NCBI RefSeq assembly: GCF_015558675.1
Contig: NZ_JADMOL010000019.1
Location: 1 to 64,000 of the forward strand
Length of the DNA stretch: 64,000 bases
Direction: 5' to 3'
DNA from: Paenibacillus sp. 1001270B_150601_E10
GTDB taxonomy: Bacteria; Bacillota; Bacilli; Paenibacillales; Paenibacillaceae
Position numbers and translations under genes: made by a program. The stretch's first letter is position 1. Each line of letters opens with the position of its first letter. A model generated the notes under the pieces. It saw nothing but the letters and a program-made list of their open reading frames with translations, searched no databases and was not told where the DNA came from. Positions 7,201-15,642 of the stretch are shown here, piece by piece.

Positions 7201-7776
7201 GTGGTAGATGATCAGCATATGGCTATCCCAGCAATGGCGACTCGCATTCAAGCGTTGGCAGTAGAACTAGGCTTCACCATGTCTTGCGACAATCTAACAG
7301 GAGCCTTGCTTCGTGTCTTGGTCGCTTCAAAACCGCAATCCCGCATTCTTGAGCTCGGAACAGGGGCCGGGTATTCGACGGCATGGATCTTGGAAGGAAT
7401 GGATGAGAGCTCGACGCTGACGACGGTAGAGTATGACTCGGCACTCGCAGAGATAGCTAGAACCGTGATCCAGGATCTGAGAGTTGAGTTTCACGTATGT
7501 GATGGTGCGGAATTTATATCGAGCCATCATCATGAGCAGTACGACATCATTTTTGCAGATACATGGCCAGGAAAGTTTCATTTGCTAGACGAAGTTCTTT
7601 CCATGGTAAAGCCGAGCGGGTTGTACATTATCGATGATCTGAACCCGCAACCGAATTGGCCGGAGGGACATCAGTCAAAAGTAGATGAGCTGATCCAGAT
7701 GCTGGATCAACGCAAGGATTATCATTACGTTAAGCTAAATTGGTCGACGGGATTAATGATTCTGACCAAGAAATAA
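7201..7776 (+). CDS. O-methyltransferase family protein
   Basis: 191 residues. The SAM-binding core is ILELGTGAGYSTAWILEG with the acidic partner in LTTVEYDSALAEIA; YDIIFADTWPGKFHLLDE and PSGLYIIDDLNPQPNWPEG match the metal-coordinating region of the catechol-type O-methyltransferase group. The methyl acceptor is unknown. The GTG start follows GGGGGA at eight bases. A promoter candidate sits just upstream, and the next gene starts 19 bases after the stop. Confidence 0.85.
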   Translation: MVDDQHMAIPAMATRIQALAVELGFTMSCDNLTGALLRVLVASKPQSRILELGTGAGYSTAWILEGMDESSTLTTVEYDSALAEIARTVIQDLRVEFHVCDGAEFISSHHHEQYDIIFADTWPGKFHLLDEVLSMVKPSGLYIIDDLNPQPNWPEGHQSKVDELIQMLDQRKDYHYVKLNWSTGLMILTKK

Positions 7777-7795
7777 ACAACGGAGGTTGGGTCAG

Positions 7796-8392
7796 GTGCA
7801 TACAGCTTCGAAGTCAAATACATTAATCCTCCTTATTCATGAAAAATATGGGATCAACGACCATATGCTGAGCGTTGGTGATCGAATAAAGCAGAATGGA
7901 ATGAATGTCCTTATCCCCAATCTGCTGCAAAGAGAAGGCTTTGTTTATGAGCAGGAAGCACAGGCTTATCGTTACTTTATGGATTCGGTCGGGTTTGAAC
8001 GTGGAAAGCAAAGGATTGCGTCTATCGTTACAGAACAGCGAGAACGGTATGAGCGCATTCTTCTCATGGGGTACAGCGTGGGTGCTACCCTTGCATGGAT
8101 GTGCAGCACCCTGCCGGTTGACGGCATCATCGGGTACTATGGCTCGCGGATTCGAGACGCCCTAGATATCGAGCCAGCTTGCCCAGCGCTGCTCTTTTTC
8201 GCTTCAGAGGAGAAATCTTTTCATGTGCCAACTTTACTGGCAGCCCTCAAGGATAAGCCCCATACAATAGTAGAGATTGTCAATGCCAAGCATGGATTTA
8301 TGAATCCGTTTGACGCCTCATACGATGAGGGCAAGAGTCGCCAGTGTCTAGCGACAAGCTTGGCGTTCATACATAGGATTATTGCACTCTAA
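7796..8392 (+). CDS. Dienelactone hydrolase-family alpha/beta hydrolase
   Basis: 198 residues. LLIHEKYGINDHMLSVGDRI matches the N-terminal strand and oxyanion region of dienelactone hydrolases. The nucleophile elbow is MGYSVGATLAW, with serine where classical dienelactone hydrolases have cysteine. PALLFFASEEK marks the acid region and KHGFMNPF the catalytic histidine. Probably a cytosolic carboxylester or lactone hydrolase; substrate unknown. The GTG at 7796 is preferred because GGAGG ends nine bases before it, while the in-frame TTG at 7787 abuts that site. Confidence 0.8.
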   Translation: MHTASKSNTLILLIHEKYGINDHMLSVGDRIKQNGMNVLIPNLLQREGFVYEQEAQAYRYFMDSVGFERGKQRIASIVTEQRERYERILLMGYSVGATLAWMCSTLPVDGIIGYYGSRIRDALDIEPACPALLFFASEEKSFHVPTLLAALKDKPHTIVEIVNAKHGFMNPFDASYDEGKSRQCLATSLAFIHRIIAL

Positions 8393-8536
8393 CCTGCTAT
8401 ACGGCGGAAGAAGTGGATTTATTTTCGAGTGAAGTGAACATGAAGGCTTGAAACCACATGATTTGAGTGGCAGCAGCATGACGTGCATGACTTGCATGAG
8501 ACAACATGACGTAAATCAGAAGGTGTTTGAACCATC

Positions 8537-9163
8537 ATGATGATGACCCTGCTTATTGCAATCCTATTGACGTTCTCCTATAAAATAACGGAATATCTCG
8601 TACATATAAGCCCTCTGAACAAATACAAAGCCTATAGCGTATATCTTTGGGGGCTTGTTGTTGTTCTACTCTTTATCTTTATGAAAAATAGTTTGGTATA
8701 TACGCTACCTAACCATCTGCTAGAGATCGCCCCAGCTTTTTTCATTATCGGGGGTTTGAACTTTGTGATCGCTCGTTACTCGGGCTATCATCCGATAGGC
8801 CGCTACCATACATTAAACTTTATGTTTACATATCCCATCCTTGAAGAGCTGTTGTTCAGAGGCATGATCCTGCCGCTATTGAATCAAGCTTTCCCATCCG
8901 CTTCATCCATGACCGTACTTTGGCTGCCGATGACAACTAGTGTTATGATAACGGCAGCATTATTTGCGATCTGCCATCTACAATACTACAAGCTGTCGAA
9001 GCAAAGTGCGGGCTACATGCTGTTTGCTTTCGCGGGCGGCATGATCTTTGGCGGGATGACCGAGGCTGCGGGCTCTATCTGGCCTGCCGTGCTGCTGCAT
9101 ATTCAATTCAATGCGATGTGTGTCTACTATAGTCGTAAGAATCATAGGAAGATGAAGGTATAG
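8537..9163 (+). CDS. CPBP-family intramembrane metalloprotease
   Basis: 208 residues, with about six predicted membrane helices. The diagnostic EExxxR motif is EELLFRGMILPLL, and the later histidines are in ALFAICHLQYYKL and VLLHIQFNAMCVYY. CPBP (Abi/CAAX) proteins are integral membrane proteases or lie in self-immunity and bacteriocin loci; no bacteriocin gene is visible here. AAGGTG lies about 11 bases before the ATG, a long spacing. The preceding 140 bases hold several short CATGAC repeats of no clear role. Confidence 0.85.
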   Translation: MMMTLLIAILLTFSYKITEYLVHISPLNKYKAYSVYLWGLVVVLLFIFMKNSLVYTLPNHLLEIAPAFFIIGGLNFVIARYSGYHPIGRYHTLNFMFTYPILEELLFRGMILPLLNQAFPSASSMTVLWLPMTTSVMITAALFAICHLQYYKLSKQSAGYMLFAFAGGMIFGGMTEAAGSIWPAVLLHIQFNAMCVYYSRKNHRKMKV

Positions 9164-9178
9164 AGAGAGGTAGTGACG

Positions 9179-9613
9179 ATGGGCAATCCGATAATGATTA
9201 GGCGTGCTGCAACAGAAGATGCCGCCGAATTGGCACGCTTGAATGAAGAGTTTAATGGAGTTCAATTAACAAAAGCAGAGGTAATAGAGGGTCTCTCGCA
9301 ATCGCAAGAGATCGTACTTATTGCCTTCTATATGGGAAGGGCCGTAGGATTCATATGCGGGCAACACTATCGCTCCTTCTGTTACCTGAAGCGTCAGGCT
9401 GAGATTACGGAGATGTACGTCATGGAAGAAGCAAGAAGGCAAGGCATTGCAACGCTGCTTATTAAGCAACTGGAAGAAGAGCTGATGAGGCATGATGTGG
9501 ATGCGATCAAGGTCCTTACAGGTGAGCATAATCAGGCTGGAAGAAAGACATATGAGCATTCCCAATACGAATGGCAAGACGAAATCGTGCTAGAAAAGAC
9601 ATTCAGCCAATGA
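9179..9613 (+). CDS. GNAT-family N-acetyltransferase
   Basis: 144 residues. Motif A is EITEMYVMEEARRQGIATLL (R-x-x-G-x-A), and GEHNQAGRKTYEHSQYEW is the motif B region. The N-terminus IMIRRAATEDAAELARLNEE is standard for the family. Acceptor unknown. The ATG at 9179 is chosen because AGAGAGG ends eight bases upstream; the GTG at 9173 would be too close. It follows the CPBP gene by 15 bases. Confidence 0.86.
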   Translation: MGNPIMIRRAATEDAAELARLNEEFNGVQLTKAEVIEGLSQSQEIVLIAFYMGRAVGFICGQHYRSFCYLKRQAEITEMYVMEEARRQGIATLLIKQLEEELMRHDVDAIKVLTGEHNQAGRKTYEHSQYEWQDEIVLEKTFSQ

Positions 9614-9656
9614 TTCTGTGAGACGATTTATGTGAGCCATAGAGGTGGATATCCTT

Positions 9657-9800
9657 ATGAAAAAGTATGATTTTGATATTCAGGACGGGATGTCAGGCAC
9701 CATAGGGATGCTTCATGGAATGATTATCTATCATTTCAAGCATTTAAAGCGATTGGTTATAGACTTAGCAATTCAATTCGATATAGCTGTAGTCACATAA
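9657..9800 (+). CDS. Possible 47-residue small protein
   Basis: An ATG frame of 47 codons (start MKKYDFDIQDGMSG, end FDIAVVT) with GAGGTGG about nine bases upstream, filling the gap between a GNAT gene and a NUDIX gene. Its middle, GMLHGMIIYHFKHLKRLVID, could form an amphipathic helix. No family is recognised. It could be a true small protein or the remains of a longer gene. Confidence 0.35.
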   Translation: MKKYDFDIQDGMSGTIGMLHGMIIYHFKHLKRLVIDLAIQFDIAVVT

Positions 9801-9823
9801 CAACAACATTGGAGGAAAAGAAC

Positions 9824-10306
9824 ATGACCATGCCTACTCATATTGTTGCGGTTGGTGGAGTGGTGGAGAACAAGCAAGGAGAGATTCTGCTCGTAAAAAC
9901 GGTACATGGTGGCTGGGTGTTTCCAGGCGGACAAGTTGAGGCAGGGGAGAATCTCATCGATGCGTGCTGCCGCGAGATTATGGAGGAGAGCGGCATTGAA
10001 GTGACCGTCGATCAACTTATTGGCGTATACTCCAACACGAGTCAATACATATGGCATGACGGGGTAACAGAGATCCCGACCAAGGTTATGCTGGACTATG
10101 TGTGCACCTATGTTAGCGGCGAATGCACCACTTCCAACGAGACCACGGAGGTAGAATGGGTAAGGAAGGATGAGGTACTGGATCGAATCACAAGTCAGGC
10201 CATTCGTACTCGTTACCAAGCGTATTTGGACTTTCAAGGCTCGGTTCAATATATGGAATACAAGACGAAGCCGGAGTTCCAACTCAAGCTTAGCCGGACG
10301 ATCTAA
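9824..10306 (+). CDS. NUDIX hydrolase
   Basis: 160 residues with a full Nudix box: GGQVEAGENLIDACCREIME followed by ESGI (GX5EX7REUXEEXGU). HIVAVGGVVENKQGEILLVK is the usual first strand and VHGGWVFPGG leads into the box. Substrate unknown. The ATG at 9824 has GGAGG eight bases upstream; the longer TTG-started frame would begin inside that site. A terminator follows at 10325. It is only distantly similar to the NUDIX protein at 5427. Confidence 0.9.
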   Translation: MTMPTHIVAVGGVVENKQGEILLVKTVHGGWVFPGGQVEAGENLIDACCREIMEESGIEVTVDQLIGVYSNTSQYIWHDGVTEIPTKVMLDYVCTYVSGECTTSNETTEVEWVRKDEVLDRITSQAIRTRYQAYLDFQGSVQYMEYKTKPEFQLKLSRTI

Positions 10307-10324
10307 GCCCGTATCTTTTACGCA

Positions 10325-10360
10325 AGCAAGTCTGCTCTATGAAGCCGAACTTGCTTTTTC
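10325..10360 (+). terminator. Rho-independent terminator
   Basis: AGCAAGT pairs with ACTTGCT across a 17-base loop, followed by TTTTC. It ends the NUDIX transcript and separates it from the sugar transporter operon. Confidence 0.7.
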
Positions 10361-10508
10361 ACATTCTCCAAGCCGATTCTCTCCTATAGAATCGATAGCT
10401 CCTCATAAACATCTAAAAAATTCAAACCTCAAACCTATAAATCACACCTTTTAGTGACATCCAAATTCCTCCATAATGAGATTATTCCAAGTGAGGGGGA
10501 TGAATCAG

Positions 10509-11867
10509 GTGGTCAAATGGTCCAAAGTGTGGAGTCTGATGCTGGCGCTTGTGCTCGTATTCAGCCTTGCCGCGTGCGGTGCTAGCAATAACAGCACCAA
10601 TGATAAGCCATCTAATGAAAGCGCCGGCAAGGAAGGGGAGACAAAGAAGCCGGAGGAATCGAAAGAGAAGCAGATTACGATTACCTTTCAAAATATTTAC
10701 CCCGACCCTACCGATCCCAAAAATATGATCCTGAACAAGCTGGTTAAGCAGTATCAGGATGAGCATCCCCATATCAAGATTGAGCTCGATTCCTTGAATA
10801 CCGACCAGCAGAAGCTGAAGCTGAAGACGCAAGCTGCCTCGAAGGAAGTGCCGGATATTACGGTTGTGAATCCTGCCGCACAGATGCAGCCGTTCGTCGA
10901 AGCGGGCTTGTTCGCTCCACTTAACGATATGCTGGATCAGAACGGATTGAAGGATACCTTCCAAGATGGACTGCTGGAATGGTACAGCTTCAATGACCAG
11001 ATCTATGCGCTGCCGGATGGCAATAATATTGCAGTTGTGTATTACAACAAGGAAATCTTCGAGCAGGCAGGAGCAAAGGTGCCGGAGACCTTTGAAGAGT
11101 TGCTTGCGCTAGTCAGGGACTTGAAGGCGAAAGGCATTCAGCCTTTTGCGATTGGTGAAAAGGATACGTGGACCGGCTCGTTCCTGTTCATGAATATGCT
11201 GCTCCGTACCAATGGCGGTCCAGGATTCCTGCAGGATGTGCTGGATAAGAAGAAAACCTTCGAGGACCCTGCCTTTATCGAAGCGGTAGACGCGTTCCAG
11301 AATCTTGTGCAGGCGGGCGCATTCCAAGAGGGGGCGACTTCCTTTGACTATAACGCTGGTGAGAACTTGTTCAAGACAGGAAAGTCAGCGATGTACTTTA
11401 TGGGCTCTTGGGCAACTGGCGGCATCGAGACATCATCGGTGAATGGCAAGGTTGGCGTATTCAAGTTCCCGACCATCAACGGCAAGGGCAATTCGAATGA
11501 ATTCATGCTCGCTCCGGGAAGTGCATTTGCCATCTCAGCGGACAGCAAGCATTTAGAAGAGACGAAGGCATTCTTGAACTGGTTCATGCTGAACTTCCCT
11601 AAAGAAACATTTGCAGCCAAGGGAGCAGTCGGCATCGGCCAAAAGGTGGACGGCGACTTCAAAGCGGCAGGCTACTCGGATATGGCCATGGAGGTGCTAG
11701 GCCTGTTCAAGGAAGTGAAGGGGGGCGACCTGGCCTTTGACAACACGATGAACCCAGGAACGGCGCAGGTGCATCTTACGAGCATTCAGAATCTGTTCGT
11801 TCAGAAAAAGGATGCGGCAGAAGTCGCGAAGGAGCATCAAGCTGCCTACGAGGCCAACAACAAATAG
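10509..11867 (+). CDS. Carbohydrate ABC transporter substrate-binding lipoprotein
   Basis: 452 residues. A lipoprotein signal peptide (SLMLALVLVFSLAACG, lipobox LAAC) is followed by a Ser/Lys/Glu-rich linker and an extracellular solute-binding protein family 1 domain: ITFQNIYPDPTDPKNMI, DNIAVVYYNKEIFEQAG-type strands and the late GSAFAISADSKHLEETKAF. It captures a sugar or oligosaccharide outside the membrane for the two permeases that follow; the sugar is not identifiable. GTG at 10509 is preferred because GAGGGGG ends nine bases upstream; ATG at 10500 is the alternative. No ATPase gene is present, so a shared MsmX-type ATPase is probable. Confidence 0.9.
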   Translation: MVKWSKVWSLMLALVLVFSLAACGASNNSTNDKPSNESAGKEGETKKPEESKEKQITITFQNIYPDPTDPKNMILNKLVKQYQDEHPHIKIELDSLNTDQQKLKLKTQAASKEVPDITVVNPAAQMQPFVEAGLFAPLNDMLDQNGLKDTFQDGLLEWYSFNDQIYALPDGNNIAVVYYNKEIFEQAGAKVPETFEELLALVRDLKAKGIQPFAIGEKDTWTGSFLFMNMLLRTNGGPGFLQDVLDKKKTFEDPAFIEAVDAFQNLVQAGAFQEGATSFDYNAGENLFKTGKSAMYFMGSWATGGIETSSVNGKVGVFKFPTINGKGNSNEFMLAPGSAFAISADSKHLEETKAFLNWFMLNFPKETFAAKGAVGIGQKVDGDFKAAGYSDMAMEVLGLFKEVKGGDLAFDNTMNPGTAQVHLTSIQNLFVQKKDAAEVAKEHQAAYEANNK

Positions 11868-11886
11868 CATGAGGCTGCGACATCAT

Positions 11887-11915
11887 AGGGGAACTTTGTA
11901 GTTCCCCTTCTTTGT
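11887..11915 (+). terminator. Intra-operon hairpin after the binding-protein gene
   Basis: A perfect 9-bp stem (AGGGGAACT with AGTTCCCCT) with a TTGT loop, followed by TCTTTGTT. Placed 20 bases after the binding-protein stop and before the permeases, it probably protects the upstream mRNA or attenuates transcription so that binding protein exceeds permease. The weak U tract suggests partial read-through. Confidence 0.7.
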
Positions 11916-11973
11916 TGATGAAAGGTAAGGGCTTATCAACAGGAATAGCAGTTTATGAGAAAGGGGTGTTGTG

Positions 11974-12864
11974 ATGAATGTGCTCAAGGTATCTCGGCTT
12001 ACCATTGCCGTCTTTGTCCTGCCCTGCGTGCTGCTGTACGTCAGCATCGTCTTCGTCCCGATTCTAGTATCCATCTATAGCGGATTGCTGGATTGGAATG
12101 GGATCGGGCAAGCGACATTTATCGGCTTAGGCAACTTTAAGACCTTGTTCTTCGACGATCCGATATTTTGGCCGTCCGTACGAAGAACCTTTATGTTTGC
12201 TCTCTTTTCAATGGCGGAGATTCCGCTTGCATTGCTCGTGGCGATCCTGCTGCGCCGATATTTTCGCAAGCCGAATCTGTTCCTATCCATCTATTTCATG
12301 CCGGTCATTCTATCTGTCGTCATCATCGGTCAGCTCTGGAAGACGATCTATAACCCAGCCTCCTTAGGCGGGATGCTAAACCAAGTTCTAATGCTTGTCG
12401 GCTTGGAATCTTGGACGAGGCCATGGCTGACCGATCCTTCTATCGCGATGTATGCCCTCTATATGGTGGCTCTATGGCAGTATCTCGGGTATCACACGTT
12501 GATTCAATTTACCGGCATAAGCAATATCCCGACTGAGATCTATGAGGCTGCTCGGATGGATGGCGCAGAGGGATTCAAGTCCGATATTTACATCACGTTT
12601 CCAATGATCATTCCGATCTTCAAAATATCGATTGTGCTCGCCTTTATCGGCTCGTTGCAAGCCTTCGACATGATCATGGTCATGACGGCAGGAGGCCCCG
12701 CTCATGCAACAGATGTGATCTCCACCCACATGTACAACATGTCGTTCCTATCCATGAAGTATGGATACGGAAGTGCGATTGCTGCGATTCTCGTCCTGAT
12801 GTGTCTCATTGTAACGGTGTTGATTAACGCCGTCTTTAATAAGCTTGAGAAGCGTTATTCATAA
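11974..12864 (+). CDS. Sugar ABC transporter permease (MalF/UgpA type)
   Basis: 296 residues with about six membrane helices. The cytoplasmic EAA loop that docks the ATPase is IYEAARMDGAEGFKSDIYIT followed by FPMI. The N-terminus FVLPCVLLYVSIVFVPILVS is the first helix of this family. It pairs with the next gene to form the channel. The ATG at 11974 follows AAAGGGG at seven bases; a GTG one codon upstream is less likely. The stop overlaps the upstream part of the ribosome-binding region of the next gene. Confidence 0.9.
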   Translation: MNVLKVSRLTIAVFVLPCVLLYVSIVFVPILVSIYSGLLDWNGIGQATFIGLGNFKTLFFDDPIFWPSVRRTFMFALFSMAEIPLALLVAILLRRYFRKPNLFLSIYFMPVILSVVIIGQLWKTIYNPASLGGMLNQVLMLVGLESWTRPWLTDPSIAMYALYMVALWQYLGYHTLIQFTGISNIPTEIYEAARMDGAEGFKSDIYITFPMIIPIFKISIVLAFIGSLQAFDMIMVMTAGGPAHATDVISTHMYNMSFLSMKYGYGSAIAAILVLMCLIVTVLINAVFNKLEKRYS

Positions 12865-12880
12865 AAGGAGGGCTGATGCG

Positions 12881-13762
12881 ATGGACTCCCCGCAGCTGCT
12901 TCAAGCATCCAAATCCCGTCCGGCGCCTGAGACGAAGCGCTTGACTGTGGCTAAGGTGCTGGTGATTTTATTTTTGTCCCTATTGGTCGTTACGCAGTTA
13001 TATCCCCTGCTGTGGCTCTTTCTCTATTCGTTAAAAACGAATGAAGAGATCCTAAGCGGAAGCTTCTTTTCCCTGCCTGAAACCCTGCAGTGGAGCAACT
13101 ATGAGGTGGCCTTCGAGAGCGGCAACTATGTGCGCTACCTAGGAAACAGCTTGTTGGTTACCTCCGTAACGATGTTTGGCGTTATTCTCTTAAGCTCAAT
13201 GACGGCGTATGCCATAAGCCGATTCCGCTGGCGGTGTGCTTCTGCTGTTATGCTGCTGTTCCTCATCGGGATGATGATTCCCCTTCAGTCAACGCTGCTG
13301 CCGCTAATGCTCATTTTCAAGCAAGTCAAGCTTCTGAATACGCATGGCTCGCTGATTCTGCCTTATATGGCCTTTTCGATGCCTATTGCGATCTTTATTC
13401 TGAGCGGGTTCATGAAGACCATTCCTCTGGAGCTGGAGGAATCTGCCCTCATGGATGGAGCGGGTGTTTTTCGCATCTTCCGCAGCATGTTGCTGCCCAT
13501 CTCGGTCCCGCCGATGATGACAGTGTGCATTTTAACTTTTATTACGATATGGAATGAATATATATTGGCGGCGACCTTTATCTCTTCTGAAAGGCTAAAA
13601 ACGCTGCCCTTTGGCGTCAACAGCTTTGTCAGCCAATACTCGGTCAATTATGGGGCGATTGGAGCCTTTTTGGTGCTTGGGGCATTGCCTGTCATCTTGA
13701 TGTACTTTCTGTTGGCAGATAAGATCACGCAGGGGATGCTGGCTGGTGCGGTAAAAGGATAG
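12881..13762 (+). CDS. Sugar ABC transporter permease (MalG/UgpE type)
   Basis: 293 residues. The EAA motif is LELEESALMDGAGVFRIFRS followed by MLLPI, and the six-helix layout with SLLVVTQLYPLLWLFLYSLK at the start is typical of the second permease subunit. The ATG at 12881 has AAGGAGGG eight bases upstream; a longer frame overlapping the previous gene has no site. It completes the importer with the genes at 10509 and 11974, and is followed by the sensor kinase gene after 65 bases. Confidence 0.9.
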   Translation: MDSPQLLQASKSRPAPETKRLTVAKVLVILFLSLLVVTQLYPLLWLFLYSLKTNEEILSGSFFSLPETLQWSNYEVAFESGNYVRYLGNSLLVTSVTMFGVILLSSMTAYAISRFRWRCASAVMLLFLIGMMIPLQSTLLPLMLIFKQVKLLNTHGSLILPYMAFSMPIAIFILSGFMKTIPLELEESALMDGAGVFRIFRSMLLPISVPPMMTVCILTFITIWNEYILAATFISSERLKTLPFGVNSFVSQYSVNYGAIGAFLVLGALPVILMYFLLADKITQGMLAGAVKG

Positions 13763-13827
13763 TGATGGGTAGACGGTGATTGTGATACTATGGAAGAAAA
13801 TGCCGATGTGCCAGGGGAGGGACAGCT

Positions 13828-15642
13828 TTGACACGGGGATTTCGATCCATTCACAGCCGTCTTTTTTTATTGTTTCTTGGAGGGATGATAGGCATTCTGA
13901 TCCTCGTCAGCATTCTCCACTATACACGCACATTGGATATTGTCCATTCGAAGGTAAGCGAGCTTGCGGAGAAAAATATTCGCCAGACGTCAGGCCTCTT
14001 CAACCTTTTGCTCGAAGGTTATGACAGCGTTACCAAATCGCTCAACAGCAATTATGAGCTGATCCGATTGCTTCAAGAGAAGGCTAGCAATCCGGCGGTG
14101 GAGGTACAGAATGAGCGTTCCATCACGAACATCATTGGAGCTGCTTATTTTTCGAGAAAGGAGATCGTGGGCATTCATATCATTACCCATCAAGGAAAGG
14201 TATACAGCTACGAAAAGCAGTTTGGTGGCGTCGTGGATGTGAATTACAAGCAGGCGGATTGGTATCAAGCGCTGCAGTCCTCCTCTGGCAATATGGTATG
14301 GCTCGGCTTGTATGACCGCTCACCTGTCAATACGATGCAGAACGGAACGGTGTTTGTATTCGGCAGGCAGCTGTTTGATCTGACGAATCACAAATCAATT
14401 GGGATTATGGTCATTGAGACGGACCCGGCTCCGATTCAGAAGGCGCTATCGAATGTCAGCCTTAGCCCGCGAAGCAGGGCGTACATTATCGGTCAGGCTC
14501 AGCGTGTTATTGCAGCTACGCATCCAGAGGACACCATGCAGCTGGATGTAGATGCACTGCCGAAGCCGACCTCGTCGCAAGAGGTGGTCGTCGAGGATCA
14601 CCGCGATCAACTGATCGTGGCATCCGGAACCTCTATGGCGGATTGGACCATTTATGGGATGACGCCAGTGAGCGACATCAGTGCGGAGCTGAAGCAGACG
14701 AGACAAGAGCTGTTCACGGTGGTGCCGCTACTGATTCTGTTATCGGCCATGCTGGCTTCCCTTGTATCCCGAACATTTGCATCTCCCTTTAAGCTGCTTA
14801 TTCGCCAGATGAAGCAGGTTGAACAGGGGAACTTTAACGGACGCGTTCAGGTCAATTCCTTCGAGGAAGTCAATCAGCTCGTCTCCTCCTTCAATCGAAT
14901 GGTGGAGCGAATGGATGAGCTTATTGAACGGATTAAGGCATCTTCGGTGAGCGAGAAAAATGCTCAGCTGCAAGCGCTGCAGTCGCAGATCAATCCTCAT
15001 TTTTTATACAACACGCTGGATATGATTTATTGGATGTTGGATGAAAAGGGGAATGAACGGCTTAGCCGTGTCATTCTCGCATTGTCGCATATGTTCCGCT
15101 ACAGCAGTGATTGGGAAGCGGCGAGTCAGACGACGCTTCGTCAGGAGCTTGAGCAAATTCAGCATTACCTGACGATTATTGAGAATCGCCTTGCAGGGAG
15201 AGTGCAGGCGATCATTGAGGTTGAAGAGCATTGGCTGGATATTCGTCTGCCGAAGATGACCATTCAGCCTTTAATCGAAAATGCCGTTAAGTATGGGCTG
15301 GAGCCTCTTCATCGACCAGGGCATCTGCATGTTTATGCGAAGGAACGAGGCAATCAGCTCCATATCATCATTCAAGATGATGGACTTGGGATGGATGAAA
15401 GCACGCTTCAAGCGGCGCGAGACGGATTATTCCAGCATGAAGGGAGTGCTGTATGGGCTCACCGTGCTGCTGCAAGGAAAGGGATTGGGTTGAGAAACGT
15501 CGATCAGCGACTTGCCTTTATGTTCGGCACACAGTATGGGCTGCATCTGGATAGCAAGCAAGGCGAAGGAACGACCGTAACGATCGTTCTTCCACTTCCA
15601 TTGAAGGGAGAAGAGCCCGATGAATCTTCTGATTGTGGATGA
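13828..15642 (+). CDS. YesM-type sensor histidine kinase
   Basis: 604 residues. A first membrane helix (LFLLFLGGMIGILILVSIL), an extracellular sensor of about 250 residues, a second helix near residue 300 (LLILLSAMLASLV), then HAMP and a His_kinase domain with the phosphoacceptor in QSQINPHFLYNTLDMIYWML, N box PLIENAVKYGL and G boxes QDDGLGMDE and GIGLRNVDQRL. YesM-type kinases sense extracellular sugars, usually with the neighbouring binding protein. TTG start with GGGGAGG seven bases upstream. The 3' end overlaps the response regulator gene by 23 bases. Confidence 0.92.
   Translation: MTRGFRSIHSRLFLLFLGGMIGILILVSILHYTRTLDIVHSKVSELAEKNIRQTSGLFNLLLEGYDSVTKSLNSNYELIRLLQEKASNPAVEVQNERSITNIIGAAYFSRKEIVGIHIITHQGKVYSYEKQFGGVVDVNYKQADWYQALQSSSGNMVWLGLYDRSPVNTMQNGTVFVFGRQLFDLTNHKSIGIMVIETDPAPIQKALSNVSLSPRSRAYIIGQAQRVIAATHPEDTMQLDVDALPKPTSSQEVVVEDHRDQLIVASGTSMADWTIYGMTPVSDISAELKQTRQELFTVVPLLILLSAMLASLVSRTFASPFKLLIRQMKQVEQGNFNGRVQVNSFEEVNQLVSSFNRMVERMDELIERIKASSVSEKNAQLQALQSQINPHFLYNTLDMIYWMLDEKGNERLSRVILALSHMFRYSSDWEAASQTTLRQELEQIQHYLTIIENRLAGRVQAIIEVEEHWLDIRLPKMTIQPLIENAVKYGLEPLHRPGHLHVYAKERGNQLHIIIQDDGLGMDESTLQAARDGLFQHEGSAVWAHRAAARKGIGLRNVDQRLAFMFGTQYGLHLDSKQGEGTTVTIVLPLPLKGEEPDESSDCG

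Noticed and set aside
8470-8515. Several CATGAC-type short repeats before the CPBP gene
   Set aside because: Irregular spacing and no symmetry; not enough to call a repeat array or operator.
9773-10282. 169-codon minus-strand frame opposite the NUDIX gene
   Set aside because: Opposite a gene with an intact Nudix box; no start signal or family pattern.
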